DNA of 64,000 nucleotides from Thalassobellus sp050294475 (GCA_050294475.1 JBNKOE010000005.1:1-64000); one strand, 5' to 3'. Positions 9,941 to 18,959 are shown, counted from the first letter of the stretch. The notes: a model not told the origin generated them from the sequence alone. A program made the numbers and translations.

Positions 9941-10978
9941 TTAGTCTGTTAATGGGTTTTTTATAATAATTTTATTATTTTTTTTTGAAAAGCTAAATTG
10001 AATGTCTTCCTTAAAATAACTTAAAATCTCTTCTATAGTTTCTCCATCATAAAATGATGCGGTATAAATTTGCTCATCTAGATACTTATACTCATTTTGA
10101 ATTTTTTGATTAAAATGACGCTCCAGTTTTTTTATTATATTTTTAAATGCCGTAGACTTAAATCTAATATCTCCTTTTCTCCATGCGGTATGCAGACTTA
10201 CATCTGTTTTATTTATAGCCATTTCCTCATATTCTTTATTATATGAAGCAAGGCAACCTGATTTTAGAAACCATTCATTACGTACATTTCTAATAGACTT
10301 ATTTTTAATTTTAACGGATCCTTTAACTAAAACGACCTCAATCTCATCATCTTCAGGAAAAAAGGACACATTAAATTCCGTACCTAAAACCATAACGTCT
10401 AAATTGTTAGCTTTTACAATAAACTTATCGGTATCACTATGTGCTACATCAAAATAAGCCTCTCCTTTTAAAACTATTTCACGATTATGCCCTTCAATAA
10501 ACTGTACTGGATATTTAATATAAGTTCCTGAATTTAATTGTACTATAGTTCCATCAGACAAAACAAGGTTAAACCGTTTTCCAAACGGGACACTTAATTC
10601 ATTAAAAACAAGTTTTTCAGAATCATTTACCTTATTATAATAAAGTGTATCTTTTATTTGTTTCCCATATACTTTACCTGATCCGTTTTTTAATTTGTTA
10701 GCTTCATTCGTTTTTATAATTCTTTCTTTTCCATCTTCAAATTTTAAAATGATCTCATCTGACTTAATTTCTTTACTGTAATCAACATCGCTAATACTTT
10801 TTTCTATATCCTGTTGATTATCCAACATAAAATAAGAAACAGAAAATGCACATATTAATATTAGCATTGCGGCATAACTAAAATATTTTTTTCGTTTGTT
10901 AAGCCTACTCTTCACTTTCTCTTTTCTAATTTTAGAAAGGAGTTCTGCTTTAACTTTATCTGGATTGTAATTTGTCAT
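9941..10978 (-). CDS. FecR-family anti-sigma factor (N-terminus interrupted)
   Basis: A 345-residue FecR-type anti-sigma regulator. It has a basic cytoplasmic start, one membrane helix (about residues 31-51, YAAMLILICAFSVSYFML), and a periplasmic FecR domain (about 125-225, with VPFGKRFNLVLSDGTIVQLN and VKANNLDVMVLGTEFNVSFF) followed by a DUF4974-like C-terminal part. These proteins bind the STN domain of the partner SusC and hold or activate an ECF sigma factor. The coding frame continues upstream for about 51 codons with sequence typical of the cytoplasmic N-terminal sigma-binding region, but that part is cut off from its ATG by a stop. From the start used here the protein would lack much of that region. 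Confidence 0.85.
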   Translation of the reverse strand: MTNYNPDKVKAELLSKIRKEKVKSRLNKRKKYFSYAAMLILICAFSVSYFMLDNQQDIEKSISDVDYSKEIKSDEIILKFEDGKERIIKTNEANKLKNGSGKVYGKQIKDTLYYNKVNDSEKLVFNELSVPFGKRFNLVLSDGTIVQLNSGTYIKYPVQFIEGHNREIVLKGEAYFDVAHSDTDKFIVKANNLDVMVLGTEFNVSFFPEDDEIEVVLVKGSVKIKNKSIRNVRNEWFLKSGCLASYNKEYEEMAINKTDVSLHTAWRKGDIRFKSTAFKNIIKKLERHFNQKIQNEYKYLDEQIYTASFYDGETIEEILSYFKEDIQFSFSKKNNKIIIKNPLTD

Positions 10979-11143
10979 AATATGATTTAAGGCATAATTA
11001 ACTTCAACATAAGTCTTAAAAACATCTTCATTATCAGAGTTCTCAAGTAATTGAATTAACTCATCTAATTCTTCTATAGAAATTGAATTTGTGAAATACT
11101 TTACTATTAAATTTTCGATACTATTGAAGTTTTAATTAATCAT
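10979..11143 (-). pseudogene. detached 5' part of fecR with an in-frame stop at codon 4
   Basis: Read on the minus strand in the fecR frame, this stretch begins ATG ATT AAT TAA at 11143-11132. It then runs open for about 51 codons into the fecR start at 10978. The open part encodes a FecR-like N-terminus (IENLIVKYFTN, IEELDELIQLLEN, VFKTYVEVNYALNHI). No ATG, GTG or TTG codon lies in the open part before 10978. Either a nonsense mutation has removed the sigma-binding segment, or translation starts at an unusual codon, or the base call is wrong. Confidence 0.65.
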
Positions 11144-11249
11144 AGACATTATATACCTATACTAATACGTACAAAAAACCAATAACCCTATGCTATCACG
11201 ATTTTTTTACGTTTTAAATTAGTTTCATGAATTTAATTAAAAAAAATAG

Positions 11250-11257
11250 TACTTTTG
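11250..11257 (+). promoter_or_regulatory. candidate -7 promoter box for the ECF sigma gene
   Basis: TACTTTTG fits the Bacteroidetes -7 consensus TAnnTTTG and lies 35 bp before the sigma-factor ATG. No clear TTTG -33 box was found at the expected distance, so this is tentative. Confidence 0.4.
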
Positions 11258-11292
11258 GCGCCTATTAACTAGCTGTTATATAGGTTGTTTTT

Positions 11293-11859
11293 ATGCATTA
11301 TAAATCAAAAGAAAATCGATTATTAATAATTCAATTAAAAAATGGTGAAGAACAGGCTTTTACTTCTTTAATTGATTTATTTCATCGTAATCTTTGTGTT
11401 TATGCAAACTCTTTACTCAATGACACTTCCTTAGCTGAAGACATTGTTCAAAACGTGTTTATTAAGGTTTGGGAAAAACGAAAAAACTTAAAAGAAGAAT
11501 ACTCTATTAAAAAGTTCCTATATAAATCTGTTTATAATGAATTTATTGATTATTACAGAAAACACAAACATGTTATAATCTCTATTGAACAAAAACATAT
11601 CAATTTATTAACACATATGTTAGATGATAACACCAATGATACAACCGAAGATCTAATTAAAAATGTGAAGCTAGAAATTAAACAACTTCCTCCTAAATAT
11701 AAGCACACTTTTCTTTTAAGTAAAAAAGAAGGGCTTAGTAATAATGAAATTTCTGAATACTTAGGCATTTCTATAAAAACGGTAGAATCTCATATAACCA
11801 AAGCATTTTCTATTATCCGAAATAATATTAACTCAAAAAAAGGCCCCATTTTATCCTAA
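11293..11859 (+). CDS. ECF RNA polymerase sigma-70 factor
   Basis: A 188-residue ECF sigma factor of the Bacteroidetes type. Region 2 lies at about residues 15-85 (ALTSLIDLFHRNLCVYAN-like segment, then LAEDIVQNVFIKVWEKRKNL, the -10 recognition helix). Region 4 lies at about 125-178 (LPPKYKHTFLLSKKEGLSNNEISEYLGISIKTVESHI, a helix-turn-helix). It would drive the adjacent susC operon when signalled through the STN domain and FecR. It faces away from fecR, whereas sigma and fecR are usually co-directional with sigma first. The 314-bp spacer between them holds both promoters and the broken fecR 5' end. Confidence 0.93.
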   Translation: MHYKSKENRLLIIQLKNGEEQAFTSLIDLFHRNLCVYANSLLNDTSLAEDIVQNVFIKVWEKRKNLKEEYSIKKFLYKSVYNEFIDYYRKHKHVIISIEQKHINLLTHMLDDNTNDTTEDLIKNVKLEIKQLPPKYKHTFLLSKKEGLSNNEISEYLGISIKTVESHITKAFSIIRNNINSKKGPILS

Positions 11860-11908
11860 AACTGTCTAAATTTACTCCTGAATTAGCATTTTTAATTTTA
11901 ACAAATTA

Positions 11909-12508
11909 ATGTTATTAAAAAACCATTCCAGCTGCCTTTTAGAATGTGGTACAGACGAAGCAGGTCGAGGCTGTCTTGCTGGTCCTGTAACTGCAGCTGC
12001 TGTTATTCTTCCCGAGCATTTTAATAATTCTATATTAAATGACTCTAAACAACTTAGCGAAAAGAAAAGAGATATATTAAAACCTATTATTGAAAACGAA
12101 GCTCTAACTTTTGGTGTGTCGCATGTGTTTCAAGAAGAAATTGACAGCATTAACATATTAAATGCGTCTATTTTAGCAATGCATAAATCTATTGAACAAT
12201 TAACACCACAACCAAAATTTATAATTGTTGATGGTAATAAATTTAAACCTTATAATGATATTGAATTTGAAACTATTATTAAAGGTGATGGTAAGTATTT
12301 AAGCATTGCTGCTGCATCGGTGTTGGCTAAAACATACCGAGATATTTACATGAATATAATTCATGAAGAATACCCAATGTATAATTGGAAACAAAACAAA
12401 GGTTATCCAACTAAAGAACACCGAGAAGCCATAAGAAAACATGGTATAACAAAATACCATAGAAAATCGTTTAGGTTATTGCCAGAGCAATTAAAACTAG
12501 ATATTTAG
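11909..12508 (+). CDS. rnhB: ribonuclease HII
   Basis: A 199-residue type 2 RNase H that cleaves RNA in RNA-DNA hybrids and removes single ribonucleotides from DNA. The DEAGRG catalytic motif is at residues 16-21, followed by LAGPVTAAAVIL. LNDSKQLSEKKR, the second catalytic acidic region (IIVDGNK) and AAASVLAKTYRD all match RnhB. Length is normal for the family. It starts 49 bp after the sigma gene and is probably transcribed independently or by read-through; a function link to sigma is not implied. Confidence 0.97.
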   Translation: MLLKNHSSCLLECGTDEAGRGCLAGPVTAAAVILPEHFNNSILNDSKQLSEKKRDILKPIIENEALTFGVSHVFQEEIDSINILNASILAMHKSIEQLTPQPKFIIVDGNKFKPYNDIEFETIIKGDGKYLSIAAASVLAKTYRDIYMNIIHEEYPMYNWKQNKGYPTKEHREAIRKHGITKYHRKSFRLLPEQLKLDI

Positions 12509-12574
12509 ATTAGCTCATTTTATATATGCTATAAAACGATAAATATGTAGATTTGTAATAAATTAATTCGTTTC

Positions 12575-15004
12575 ATGAGATTTTTTTATTTTACCCTACT
12601 ACTTTTTACTTTTTTTAACTGTACAAATACCTCTACCGAAAAATCTAAACTTATTGATTTCGTTCCAGAAGAAACATATTTAATTATAAAAACATCTAAT
12701 TTAGAAAGTTTAAATAACAGTTTAAACAATAGTGATTTTTTACAAAAACTATCAAAAACAACATCTTACAAAAATTTAGAAAAAAAACTAGAAGGATTAT
12801 CGCTTTTAAAGCCTAAGAATGAGGTTTTAATTTGTTTCTCTAAAGATAATAATGATAGTTTACAATATACGGTAATAACAAAAAATCATCCCCTTTTATT
12901 TAAGACAGATTCACTTAAAAACTTTACAGAAGAATCGCTTATTTACAAAAATAAAACAATAACAAAATCAACCTTTAATAATAACACATTTTATAGTACA
13001 CTTATAGACAGCACCTTTTTTGCATCATCATCTAAAACTATAACAGATAATGTTTTCAATAAAAAAAACACAGATTCTAATTTAGAAAAAATATATACCA
13101 CCACTAGCAACAACAATTTAACTTCTATTATAATCAAGCCTAACAATCCTTTTATAAAAACTTTTTTTATAAACGATTCTCTAAACTTAAACACATTTAC
13201 AAATTATATAGCTGTTGATGCAGATATCAACCAGAACGACATTATAATTAACGGTATTACAAAAGCGTTAGATTCTACTAAAAGTTTAATAAACATTTTT
13301 AAAGGCACTATTCCACAAGAAAATTTAATTGAAAATATCACCCCTTCAAACAGTGATGGTTTTATGAGTTTTACGTTTGATAATTATAAAACTTTTGAAA
13401 CTAATTTATCCAAATTCAACCAAACAGATTCCCTAATAAACACGAACTCTCTTTTTGATAACATTATAGAAATTGGTGTTATTTATAAAGATAAAAGCAA
13501 AGCAATTGTTTTAAACTCCATAGATATTATTGATACAAAAGATGCTTTACTAAGCGAACAAAATAATATTGGGACATTCAGACAAGTTGATATTTACTCA
13601 TTTAGTAAACCAAATTTATTTTCAAATGCTTTTTCTCCTTTAATAACATTTCAAAATGCAACTAAATACTGTGTGCTTGACAACTTTTTTGTGTTTGCCG
13701 AAAACTTTGAAATGCTTCAAAACATTATTGCTAATTACCAAAATAAAACCACAATAAACGAACTAAGCTACTTTAAAGACATTAAAGAACAATTAACAGA
13801 TGCATCATCTTTAATTTTTGTTGCCAATCCATCAATCTTAAAAAAGATTCTTAAAACAAACGAATTAAATACTATTGGTAAATTAGACAAATACAACACT
13901 ACTGCATTACAATTTATTTACGACACTAATTTTGCGCATGTAAATGGTATTATAAAAAAGAGTAAAACTAAAGCGATTTTAAATTCAGTTTCAGAAGAAC
14001 TTAATATTAAATTAGAAAATAACATACTCAACACACCTCAATTTGTCACCAACCATATTACAAAACAAAAAGAAATAGTGGTTCAAGATGTTGCCAATAA
14101 TTTGTATTTAATATCCAATAAAGGGAAAATTCTTTGGAAAAAACAACTGCAAGGTCCTGTTTTAGGTAGTATTAATCAAATTGATATTTACAAAAACGGA
14201 AGACTACAATTAGCATTTGCTACACCAAACAAAGTTTATGTTTTAGATAGAAATGGAAATGATGTATCCCCTTTTCCTGCTAAATTTACCGATAATATTA
14301 CACAACCCTTATCGGTTTTTGATTATGAAAAAAACAAGAATTACAGGTTATTAGTTACTCAAGGCAAACGCACTTTAATGTATGATGTGAATGCCAAAAT
14401 AGTAAAAGGATTTACATTTAATACTGCAAACAATACTATTATTTCTCAACCAAAGCATTTTAGAATTGGAAGTAAAGACTATATTGCTTTTAAAACAAAG
14501 GATAAACTTTATATACTAAACCGAACAGGAAAAACAAGAGTAACTCCAAAAACATCAAATACCTATTCAGAAGAACCTATATTTTTATATAAAGATAAAT
14601 TTACCACAACCACTAATGATGGTAATTTAATTACTATTGACTCCAAAGGAAATACAACTATTCAAAATTTAAACCTTTCTGAAAACCACAATATTGAAAC
14701 CACCAGTAAAACACTTGTAACTTTATCTGAAAATAAACTAACCATAAAAAACAAAAGCTTAGAATTAGATTATGGTAATTATAGCAAACCAAAAATATTC
14801 TATTTAAAAGACAAAATATATATAGCAATTACCGATTTACAAACTCAAAAAGTATATCTCTATGATAGTCAAGCTAAACTAATAACTAATTTCCCTGTTT
14901 ATGGAAACTCCATGATTGATTTAGATGATATTGACAAAGACAAAAATTTAGAATTTATTACCAAAGGAGAAGCTAACTCTATTTTACTTTACCAAATGAA
15001 TTAA
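12575..15004 (+). CDS. large lipoprotein with C-terminal beta-propeller-like region
   Basis: An 809-residue probable lipoprotein of unknown function. The N-terminus is a short hydrophobic signal with Cys at about residue 16 (FTFFNCTNTS). The first ~450 residues are mixed, with repeated Asn/Ser/Lys-rich beta segments. From about residue 470 there are repeating blade-like units (LYLISNKGKILWKKQL, VYVLDRNGND, LYILNRTGKTRV, LITIDSKGNT) typical of PQQ or FG-GAP type propellers. It follows rnhB by 66 bp, an arrangement I recall in related flavobacteria. A cell-envelope location is likely; no catalytic residues are evident. Confidence 0.75.
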   Translation: MRFFYFTLLLFTFFNCTNTSTEKSKLIDFVPEETYLIIKTSNLESLNNSLNNSDFLQKLSKTTSYKNLEKKLEGLSLLKPKNEVLICFSKDNNDSLQYTVITKNHPLLFKTDSLKNFTEESLIYKNKTITKSTFNNNTFYSTLIDSTFFASSSKTITDNVFNKKNTDSNLEKIYTTTSNNNLTSIIIKPNNPFIKTFFINDSLNLNTFTNYIAVDADINQNDIIINGITKALDSTKSLINIFKGTIPQENLIENITPSNSDGFMSFTFDNYKTFETNLSKFNQTDSLINTNSLFDNIIEIGVIYKDKSKAIVLNSIDIIDTKDALLSEQNNIGTFRQVDIYSFSKPNLFSNAFSPLITFQNATKYCVLDNFFVFAENFEMLQNIIANYQNKTTINELSYFKDIKEQLTDASSLIFVANPSILKKILKTNELNTIGKLDKYNTTALQFIYDTNFAHVNGIIKKSKTKAILNSVSEELNIKLENNILNTPQFVTNHITKQKEIVVQDVANNLYLISNKGKILWKKQLQGPVLGSINQIDIYKNGRLQLAFATPNKVYVLDRNGNDVSPFPAKFTDNITQPLSVFDYEKNKNYRLLVTQGKRTLMYDVNAKIVKGFTFNTANNTIISQPKHFRIGSKDYIAFKTKDKLYILNRTGKTRVTPKTSNTYSEEPIFLYKDKFTTTTNDGNLITIDSKGNTTIQNLNLSENHNIETTSKTLVTLSENKLTIKNKSLELDYGNYSKPKIFYLKDKIYIAITDLQTQKVYLYDSQAKLITNFPVYGNSMIDLDDIDKDKNLEFITKGEANSILLYQMN

Positions 15005-15094
15005 TGTTTTAATTAATTTGTTCTTTATCCCTTTTGTAGGTAAAAAACTAATCTTTATCTTTAACCCAGCTATTAATCAATTATTTACAAAAAC

Positions 15095-15214
15095 ATTAAA
15101 TTTTACACTATTTTTCAATAGGCATAACTCTGTCTTATAAAAACATTACGATAACCAAATCGCAAGTCCTCAAATCTTGAACGCCAAAGCGTGGTTGCTT
15201 TGGCGTTCTTTTTT
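15095..15214 (+). ncRNA. candidate small RNA or long 3' UTR ending in a strong terminator
   Basis: The intrinsic terminator here lies about 175 nt past the previous stop codon, with no open frame between. The sequence just upstream of the hairpin is less AT-rich than typical spacer. That layout fits a short independent transcript, but no promoter box is convincing and I cannot assign it to a known RNA family. Confidence 0.22.
15180..15214 (+). terminator. strong rho-independent terminator
   Basis: AACGCCAAAGC (15180-15190) pairs perfectly with GCTTTGGCGTT (15197-15207) around a 6-nt loop, followed by CTTTTTT. It is the clearest terminator in the window. Confidence 0.9.
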
Positions 15215-15264
15215 GCTATAATTTAAAGTTATTTTAATACTATTGTACTCCTAACAAACAAAAC

Positions 15265-16314
15265 ATGATTTCAAGAAAAAACGCCTCTATTTCAAAATTT
15301 ATTATTCATAAAGTTGGTAACAAGTTTAACGATACAAAAAATGCTTTTTCAGACAAGCTAGTAGATTTTGATGAAGCTAGTTACGATTTAATGCTCCCGT
15401 TTCTTTTACGCCCTTTTGGTAGCGTAGTACAAAGCTATCGCTTTAACCACCACGCAAATATTACGTTAAACGAAATTAATAGCTATAGCAGTCAAATTTT
15501 TAATGATGACGATGCTTTTATAGATGTTTCAAAACATATTGTTACACATTTATACGAGCAATCTACATCGGCAAACATAAAAACAGGCGATGTATTAGTA
15601 GTTATGTTTGAAGGCATTGAATTTAAAGACATGACTACCAACGCTATTGGTATTTTTAAAATTGAAAGTAAAGTAAACTTCTTTCAAACCTATTTAGAAA
15701 ACAACAGCTATGATGTTTTAGTACAAAAAGGAATCAGTTCTAAAAAAGTAGATAAAGGCTGCTTAATTTTAAACCAAAGTGATACGGAAGGCAATATTAT
15801 TTTAAGTGTCGATAACAATAGTTATGATGCACAATATTGGATAAATCATTTTTTAAATATTAAATACGCCGATGATGCCAATAACCACACACAACAATAT
15901 ATAGAATTGTGCAAAGATTTCTCAACAGAAATTTTAAAAACCAGCTATGGTGCTCAAGAACAAAACACCTTTTTAGCAAAAACTATCGATTTTTTTAAAG
16001 AAAATGAAATAGTAAATGTAGAACGTTTTAAAGAAGAACTTTTTGAAGACGAAAAACAAATTAGGGAGTTTGAAAATTATAAAAAAGAATTTGAAGGAGA
16101 ACAAAACATCGTTTTAAGAAACCAATTTGATGTTGCCGAAGCAGTTGTAAATAAAGAAAAGAAAAAATTTAAAACCGATATTAAGCTAGACACCAACATA
16201 CAAATTAAACTAGATATTGATGCACCTGATGCTTCTTCCGAATATTTAGAGCGTGGATATGATGATGAAAAGAAAATGCATTATTACAAAGTGTTTTTTA
16301 ATGCCGAAAATTAA
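15265..16314 (+). CDS. 37-kDa nucleoid-associated protein (NdpA/YejK family)
   Basis: A 349-residue soluble protein of the nucleoid-associated family related to E. coli YejK. The N-terminal half has the family segments ISKFIIHKVGNK, SYDLMLPFLLRPF and GDVLVVMFEG. The middle holds ILNQSDTEGNIILSVDN and QYWINHFLNIK. Length is close to family average. It binds the nucleoid in better-studied relatives; the molecular role is unclear. It stands alone between the terminator at 15.2 kb and ppk2. Confidence 0.85.
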   Translation: MISRKNASISKFIIHKVGNKFNDTKNAFSDKLVDFDEASYDLMLPFLLRPFGSVVQSYRFNHHANITLNEINSYSSQIFNDDDAFIDVSKHIVTHLYEQSTSANIKTGDVLVVMFEGIEFKDMTTNAIGIFKIESKVNFFQTYLENNSYDVLVQKGISSKKVDKGCLILNQSDTEGNIILSVDNNSYDAQYWINHFLNIKYADDANNHTQQYIELCKDFSTEILKTSYGAQEQNTFLAKTIDFFKENEIVNVERFKEELFEDEKQIREFENYKKEFEGEQNIVLRNQFDVAEAVVNKEKKKFKTDIKLDTNIQIKLDIDAPDASSEYLERGYDDEKKMHYYKVFFNAEN

Positions 16315-16406
16315 ATACTAAAAAATAGTGATTTTTATAAAAAAGTAGTCAAAAAAATACGACATCTACAGGCTTGCTTTTTCGTTTTTTTTCATAACTT
16401 GTTGAC

Positions 16407-17207
16407 ATGAATACACCTAACAAGGATACAACTAAAAAGAAAAAATTTAACTACGATAAAGAACTAGCCATATTACATGAAGATTTAGTTCATCTTCAAG
16501 AATGGATAAAGAAACAAGGTTTAAAAGTGGTTATCATTTTTGAAGGTAGAGATGCCTCTGGCAAAGGAGGCACAATTAAACGATTTACCGAACCTTTAAA
16601 CCCTAGAGTTTGTAAAGTAGTAGCTTTAGGCATTCCTACCGAAAAGGAAAAAACACAATGGTATTTTCAACGTTATGTACAGTATTTACCAGCAGCAGGC
16701 GAAATGGTGCTTTTTGATAGAAGCTGGTACAATAGAGCAGGTGTTGAAAAAGTTATGGGTTTTTGTACTGATGAAGAGTATAATGAGTTTTTACGCTCTT
16801 GCCCTGAGTTTGAGCGTATGTTAGTGCGGTCTGGAATTATTGTTTTAAAATACTGGTTTTCGGTAAGTGATGAAGAGCAGGAACGGCGTTTTAAAAACCG
16901 TATAAGCAATCCATTAAAACGCTGGAAATTTAGTCCAATGGATTTAGAATCGCGTTCCCGTTGGTTAGAATACTCTAAAGCAAAAGATAATATGTTTGCA
17001 CATACTGATACCAAACAAGTACCTTGGTTTGTTGTGAATGCCGATAACAAGAAAAAGGCGCGTTTAAATTGTATTAGCCATGTTTTAAGTCAGATTCCTC
17101 ATGAAAAAATGGATTTAAAACCTGTTGAACTTCCTGATTTACCAGACTATAAAAGTTATGTGCGACCACCAATAAATTATCAAACGTTTGTTCCTGAGAA
17201 ATATTGA
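16407..17207 (+). CDS. ppk2: polyphosphate kinase 2
   Basis: A 266-residue PPK2, which transfers phosphate between polyphosphate and nucleotides, usually favouring polyphosphate-driven nucleotide phosphorylation. Walker A is GRDASGKGG (about residues 48-56). Walker B is FDRSWYNRAGVE. The lid region is ERRFKNRISNPLKRWKFSP. The length is normal for a one-domain PPK2. Its last 270 coding bases and 45 bases of downstream sequence are repeated at 19483-19798, on the far side of an inserted AbiE module. This copy is intact. Confidence 0.95.
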   Translation: MNTPNKDTTKKKKFNYDKELAILHEDLVHLQEWIKKQGLKVVIIFEGRDASGKGGTIKRFTEPLNPRVCKVVALGIPTEKEKTQWYFQRYVQYLPAAGEMVLFDRSWYNRAGVEKVMGFCTDEEYNEFLRSCPEFERMLVRSGIIVLKYWFSVSDEEQERRFKNRISNPLKRWKFSPMDLESRSRWLEYSKAKDNMFAHTDTKQVPWFVVNADNKKKARLNCISHVLSQIPHEKMDLKPVELPDLPDYKSYVRPPINYQTFVPEKY

Positions 17208-17252
17208 ATAAACTTGATTTTGTAAAAATTTTCAGCTACCTTCGTTTAACAT
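16937..17252 (+). repeat. left copy of 316-bp direct repeat (ppk2 3' end)
   Basis: This segment aligns without gaps to 19483-19798 at a fixed offset of 2546 bp. I count about six mismatches (around 98% identity). The repeat starts inside ppk2 at the ATGGATTTA codon run and ends 45 bp past its stop. The two copies bracket the AbiE and ATPase genes, which marks that stretch as an insertion. Confidence 0.95.
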
Positions 17253-17321
17253 TAGCTCTAAAAAAAAGAACTTTCACTTCCCACCCACTCCAAGAATAAT
17301 ATTTACGAAAAATGAAATTAT

Positions 17322-17350
17322 TGTCCCAAATAATTGCTAAATTTGGGACA
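17322..17350 (+). promoter_or_regulatory. perfect inverted-repeat operator over the abiE promoter
   Basis: TGTCCCAAAT (17322-17331) and ATTTGGGACA (17341-17350) form a perfect 10-bp inverted repeat with a 9-nt spacer. The right arm overlaps TAAATTTG (17338-17345), a match to the TAnnTTTG -7 box. The ATG of the antitoxin gene is 14 bp further. AbiEi antitoxins are known to repress their own operons by binding inverted repeats, so this is a good candidate for autoregulation. Confidence 0.65.
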
Positions 17351-17364
17351 TAAATTATCAAACA

Positions 17365-17958
17365 ATGACTAAATCAGTTCAAACTAGAATTGAAAACGAA
17401 ATAAAGTCAATGAAAAAAGGGAGTATTCTATTCCCTTCGAACTTTGATGATATGGGAAATGTTGAAGTTGTAAAGAAATCATTATTACGACTTGAAAACA
17501 AAAAATTCTTAGTAAGACTAGCTCATGGAATCTATTTATACCCAAAACAAGACAAGCTTTTAGGGGTTTTATATCCGACAATAGAAGAAATTGCAATTGC
17601 AATTGCTGAACGAGATAAAGCACGAATTATCCCAACTGGAACAACAGCTCTTAATAAATTAGGATTATCAACTCAAATTCCAATGAATATTGTTTTCTTA
17701 ACTGACGGAGCTCCAAGAAATATTGTGGTTGGTAAAAGAACAATAAAATTTAAGCGTACATCTCCAAAAAACTTAGCTGTAAAAGGAGAAATTACAAGTT
17801 TAATTATTCAAGCTCTTAAGGATATAGGAAAGGACAATGTAACAGCAGAGCAATTAGAAAAAATTAAAATACATCTTGAAAAAGAAAAACAAGAAATAAT
17901 AGAGCATGATGCTAAACTAGCTCCTGTTTGGATATCAAAAATTATGAAGAATAATTAA
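17365..17958 (+). CDS. AbiEi-like type IV antitoxin (DUF6088 family)
   Basis: A 197-residue protein matching the DUF6088/AbiEi-like antitoxin group. It has an N-terminal winged-helix region (about 1-60, with SLLRLENKKFLVRLAHGIYLYPK) and a conserved core (PTIEEIAIAIAERDKARIIP, TGTTALNKLGLSTQIP, VFLTDGAPRNI, KFKRTSPKNLAV). It is two bases before the AbiEii gene, the usual order for an AbiE operon. In this system antitoxin and toxin need not form a stable complex, and the antitoxin represses transcription through its winged helix. It lies within the ppk2-flanked insertion. Confidence 0.88.
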   Translation: MTKSVQTRIENEIKSMKKGSILFPSNFDDMGNVEVVKKSLLRLENKKFLVRLAHGIYLYPKQDKLLGVLYPTIEEIAIAIAERDKARIIPTGTTALNKLGLSTQIPMNIVFLTDGAPRNIVVGKRTIKFKRTSPKNLAVKGEITSLIIQALKDIGKDNVTAEQLEKIKIHLEKEKQEIIEHDAKLAPVWISKIMKNN

Positions 17959-17960
17959 AT

Positions 17961-18959
17961 ATGAAAGCGTTTATAAATCTTAGCAAAAAAGATAAACTGA
18001 ACATATTCAATCAAGTCAGTGAAAGAACTGGATTTCCATCTTCTGCTGTTGAAAAAGATTGGTGGGTAACTTTAGCATTAAATATTATTTTTTCATTGTC
18101 TTATTCAAACCATATTGTTTTTAAAGGAGGAACATCTTTGAGTAAAGCATGGAATTTAATTGAACGTTTTTCAGAAGATATCGACTTGGTAATTGATAGA
18201 AAACATTTAGGTTTTGAAGGCGAATTAAGTAAAAATCAAGTTAAAAAATTACGTAAAGCATCTTGTTCCTTTATTGGAAGTGAATTTTATAAAGATATCA
18301 ATGATGCTTTAATTAAACTAGGTGTTCCAGATTATGAATTAGTTGTTCAAGAAACAAAAGATACAGATACTGATCCCTTAGTTATTGAATTACGATATAA
18401 ATCTTTAACAGAAACATCCGACTATTTAAGACCTAGAGTACTAATAGAAGTTAGTGCACGTTCCTTAATGGAGCCTGTAGAAAACAAAGCCGTTATTTCT
18501 ATGGTTTCTGAGGAATTTAAAGAACTTCCCTTTGCAGAAACAGAAGTAACAATACCTGTTGTTTCTCCTAAGCGAACCTTTTTGGAGAAGATATTTCTAT
18601 TACATGAAGAGTTCCAAAAAGACACAAAATTTATACGAGTAGAAAGAATGAGCCGACACTTGTATGATTTAGAAAAACTTATGGATACAATTCACGGTAC
18701 AGAAGCTTTGAAAGATGTTAAATTATACAATACAATTGTAACACACAGAAAGAACTTTAATGCCGTAAGAGGAATTGACTACGCAAACCATAGCCCTCAA
18801 TTAATTAATATTTCACCACTAGAAGCAACAATTAAAGAATGGAGAAAAGATTATAAGACCATGCAAGAAAGTATGTTTTATGGAGGTACCATTAGTTTTG
18901 ATAAACTAATGGAACGCATTGCAGAGTTGAATACTAGAATTAAAACAATTTCATTATGA
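17961..18959 (+). CDS. AbiEii/AbiGii-type nucleotidyltransferase toxin
   Basis: A 332-residue nucleotidyltransferase toxin. The family signature is present: EKDWWV (residues 31-36), FKGGTSLSKAW (about 54-64) and the metal-binding SEDIDLVID (71-79). The later conserved RHLYDLEKLMD segment lies at about residues 227-240. AbiEii proteins add nucleotides to target molecules and arrest growth during phage infection or stress. All catalytic acidic residues I can check appear intact, so the toxin is probably functional. It overlaps the following ATPase remnant by four bases (ATGA), which suggests a three-gene operon. Confidence 0.92.
   Translation: MKAFINLSKKDKLNIFNQVSERTGFPSSAVEKDWWVTLALNIIFSLSYSNHIVFKGGTSLSKAWNLIERFSEDIDLVIDRKHLGFEGELSKNQVKKLRKASCSFIGSEFYKDINDALIKLGVPDYELVVQETKDTDTDPLVIELRYKSLTETSDYLRPRVLIEVSARSLMEPVENKAVISMVSEEFKELPFAETEVTIPVVSPKRTFLEKIFLLHEEFQKDTKFIRVERMSRHLYDLEKLMDTIHGTEALKDVKLYNTIVTHRKNFNAVRGIDYANHSPQLINISPLEATIKEWRKDYKTMQESMFYGGTISFDKLMERIAELNTRIKTISL

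Noticed and set aside
16673..17050. Minus-strand open frame across ppk2
   Set aside because: It is antisense to a clearly coding, conserved kinase and has no family resemblance.
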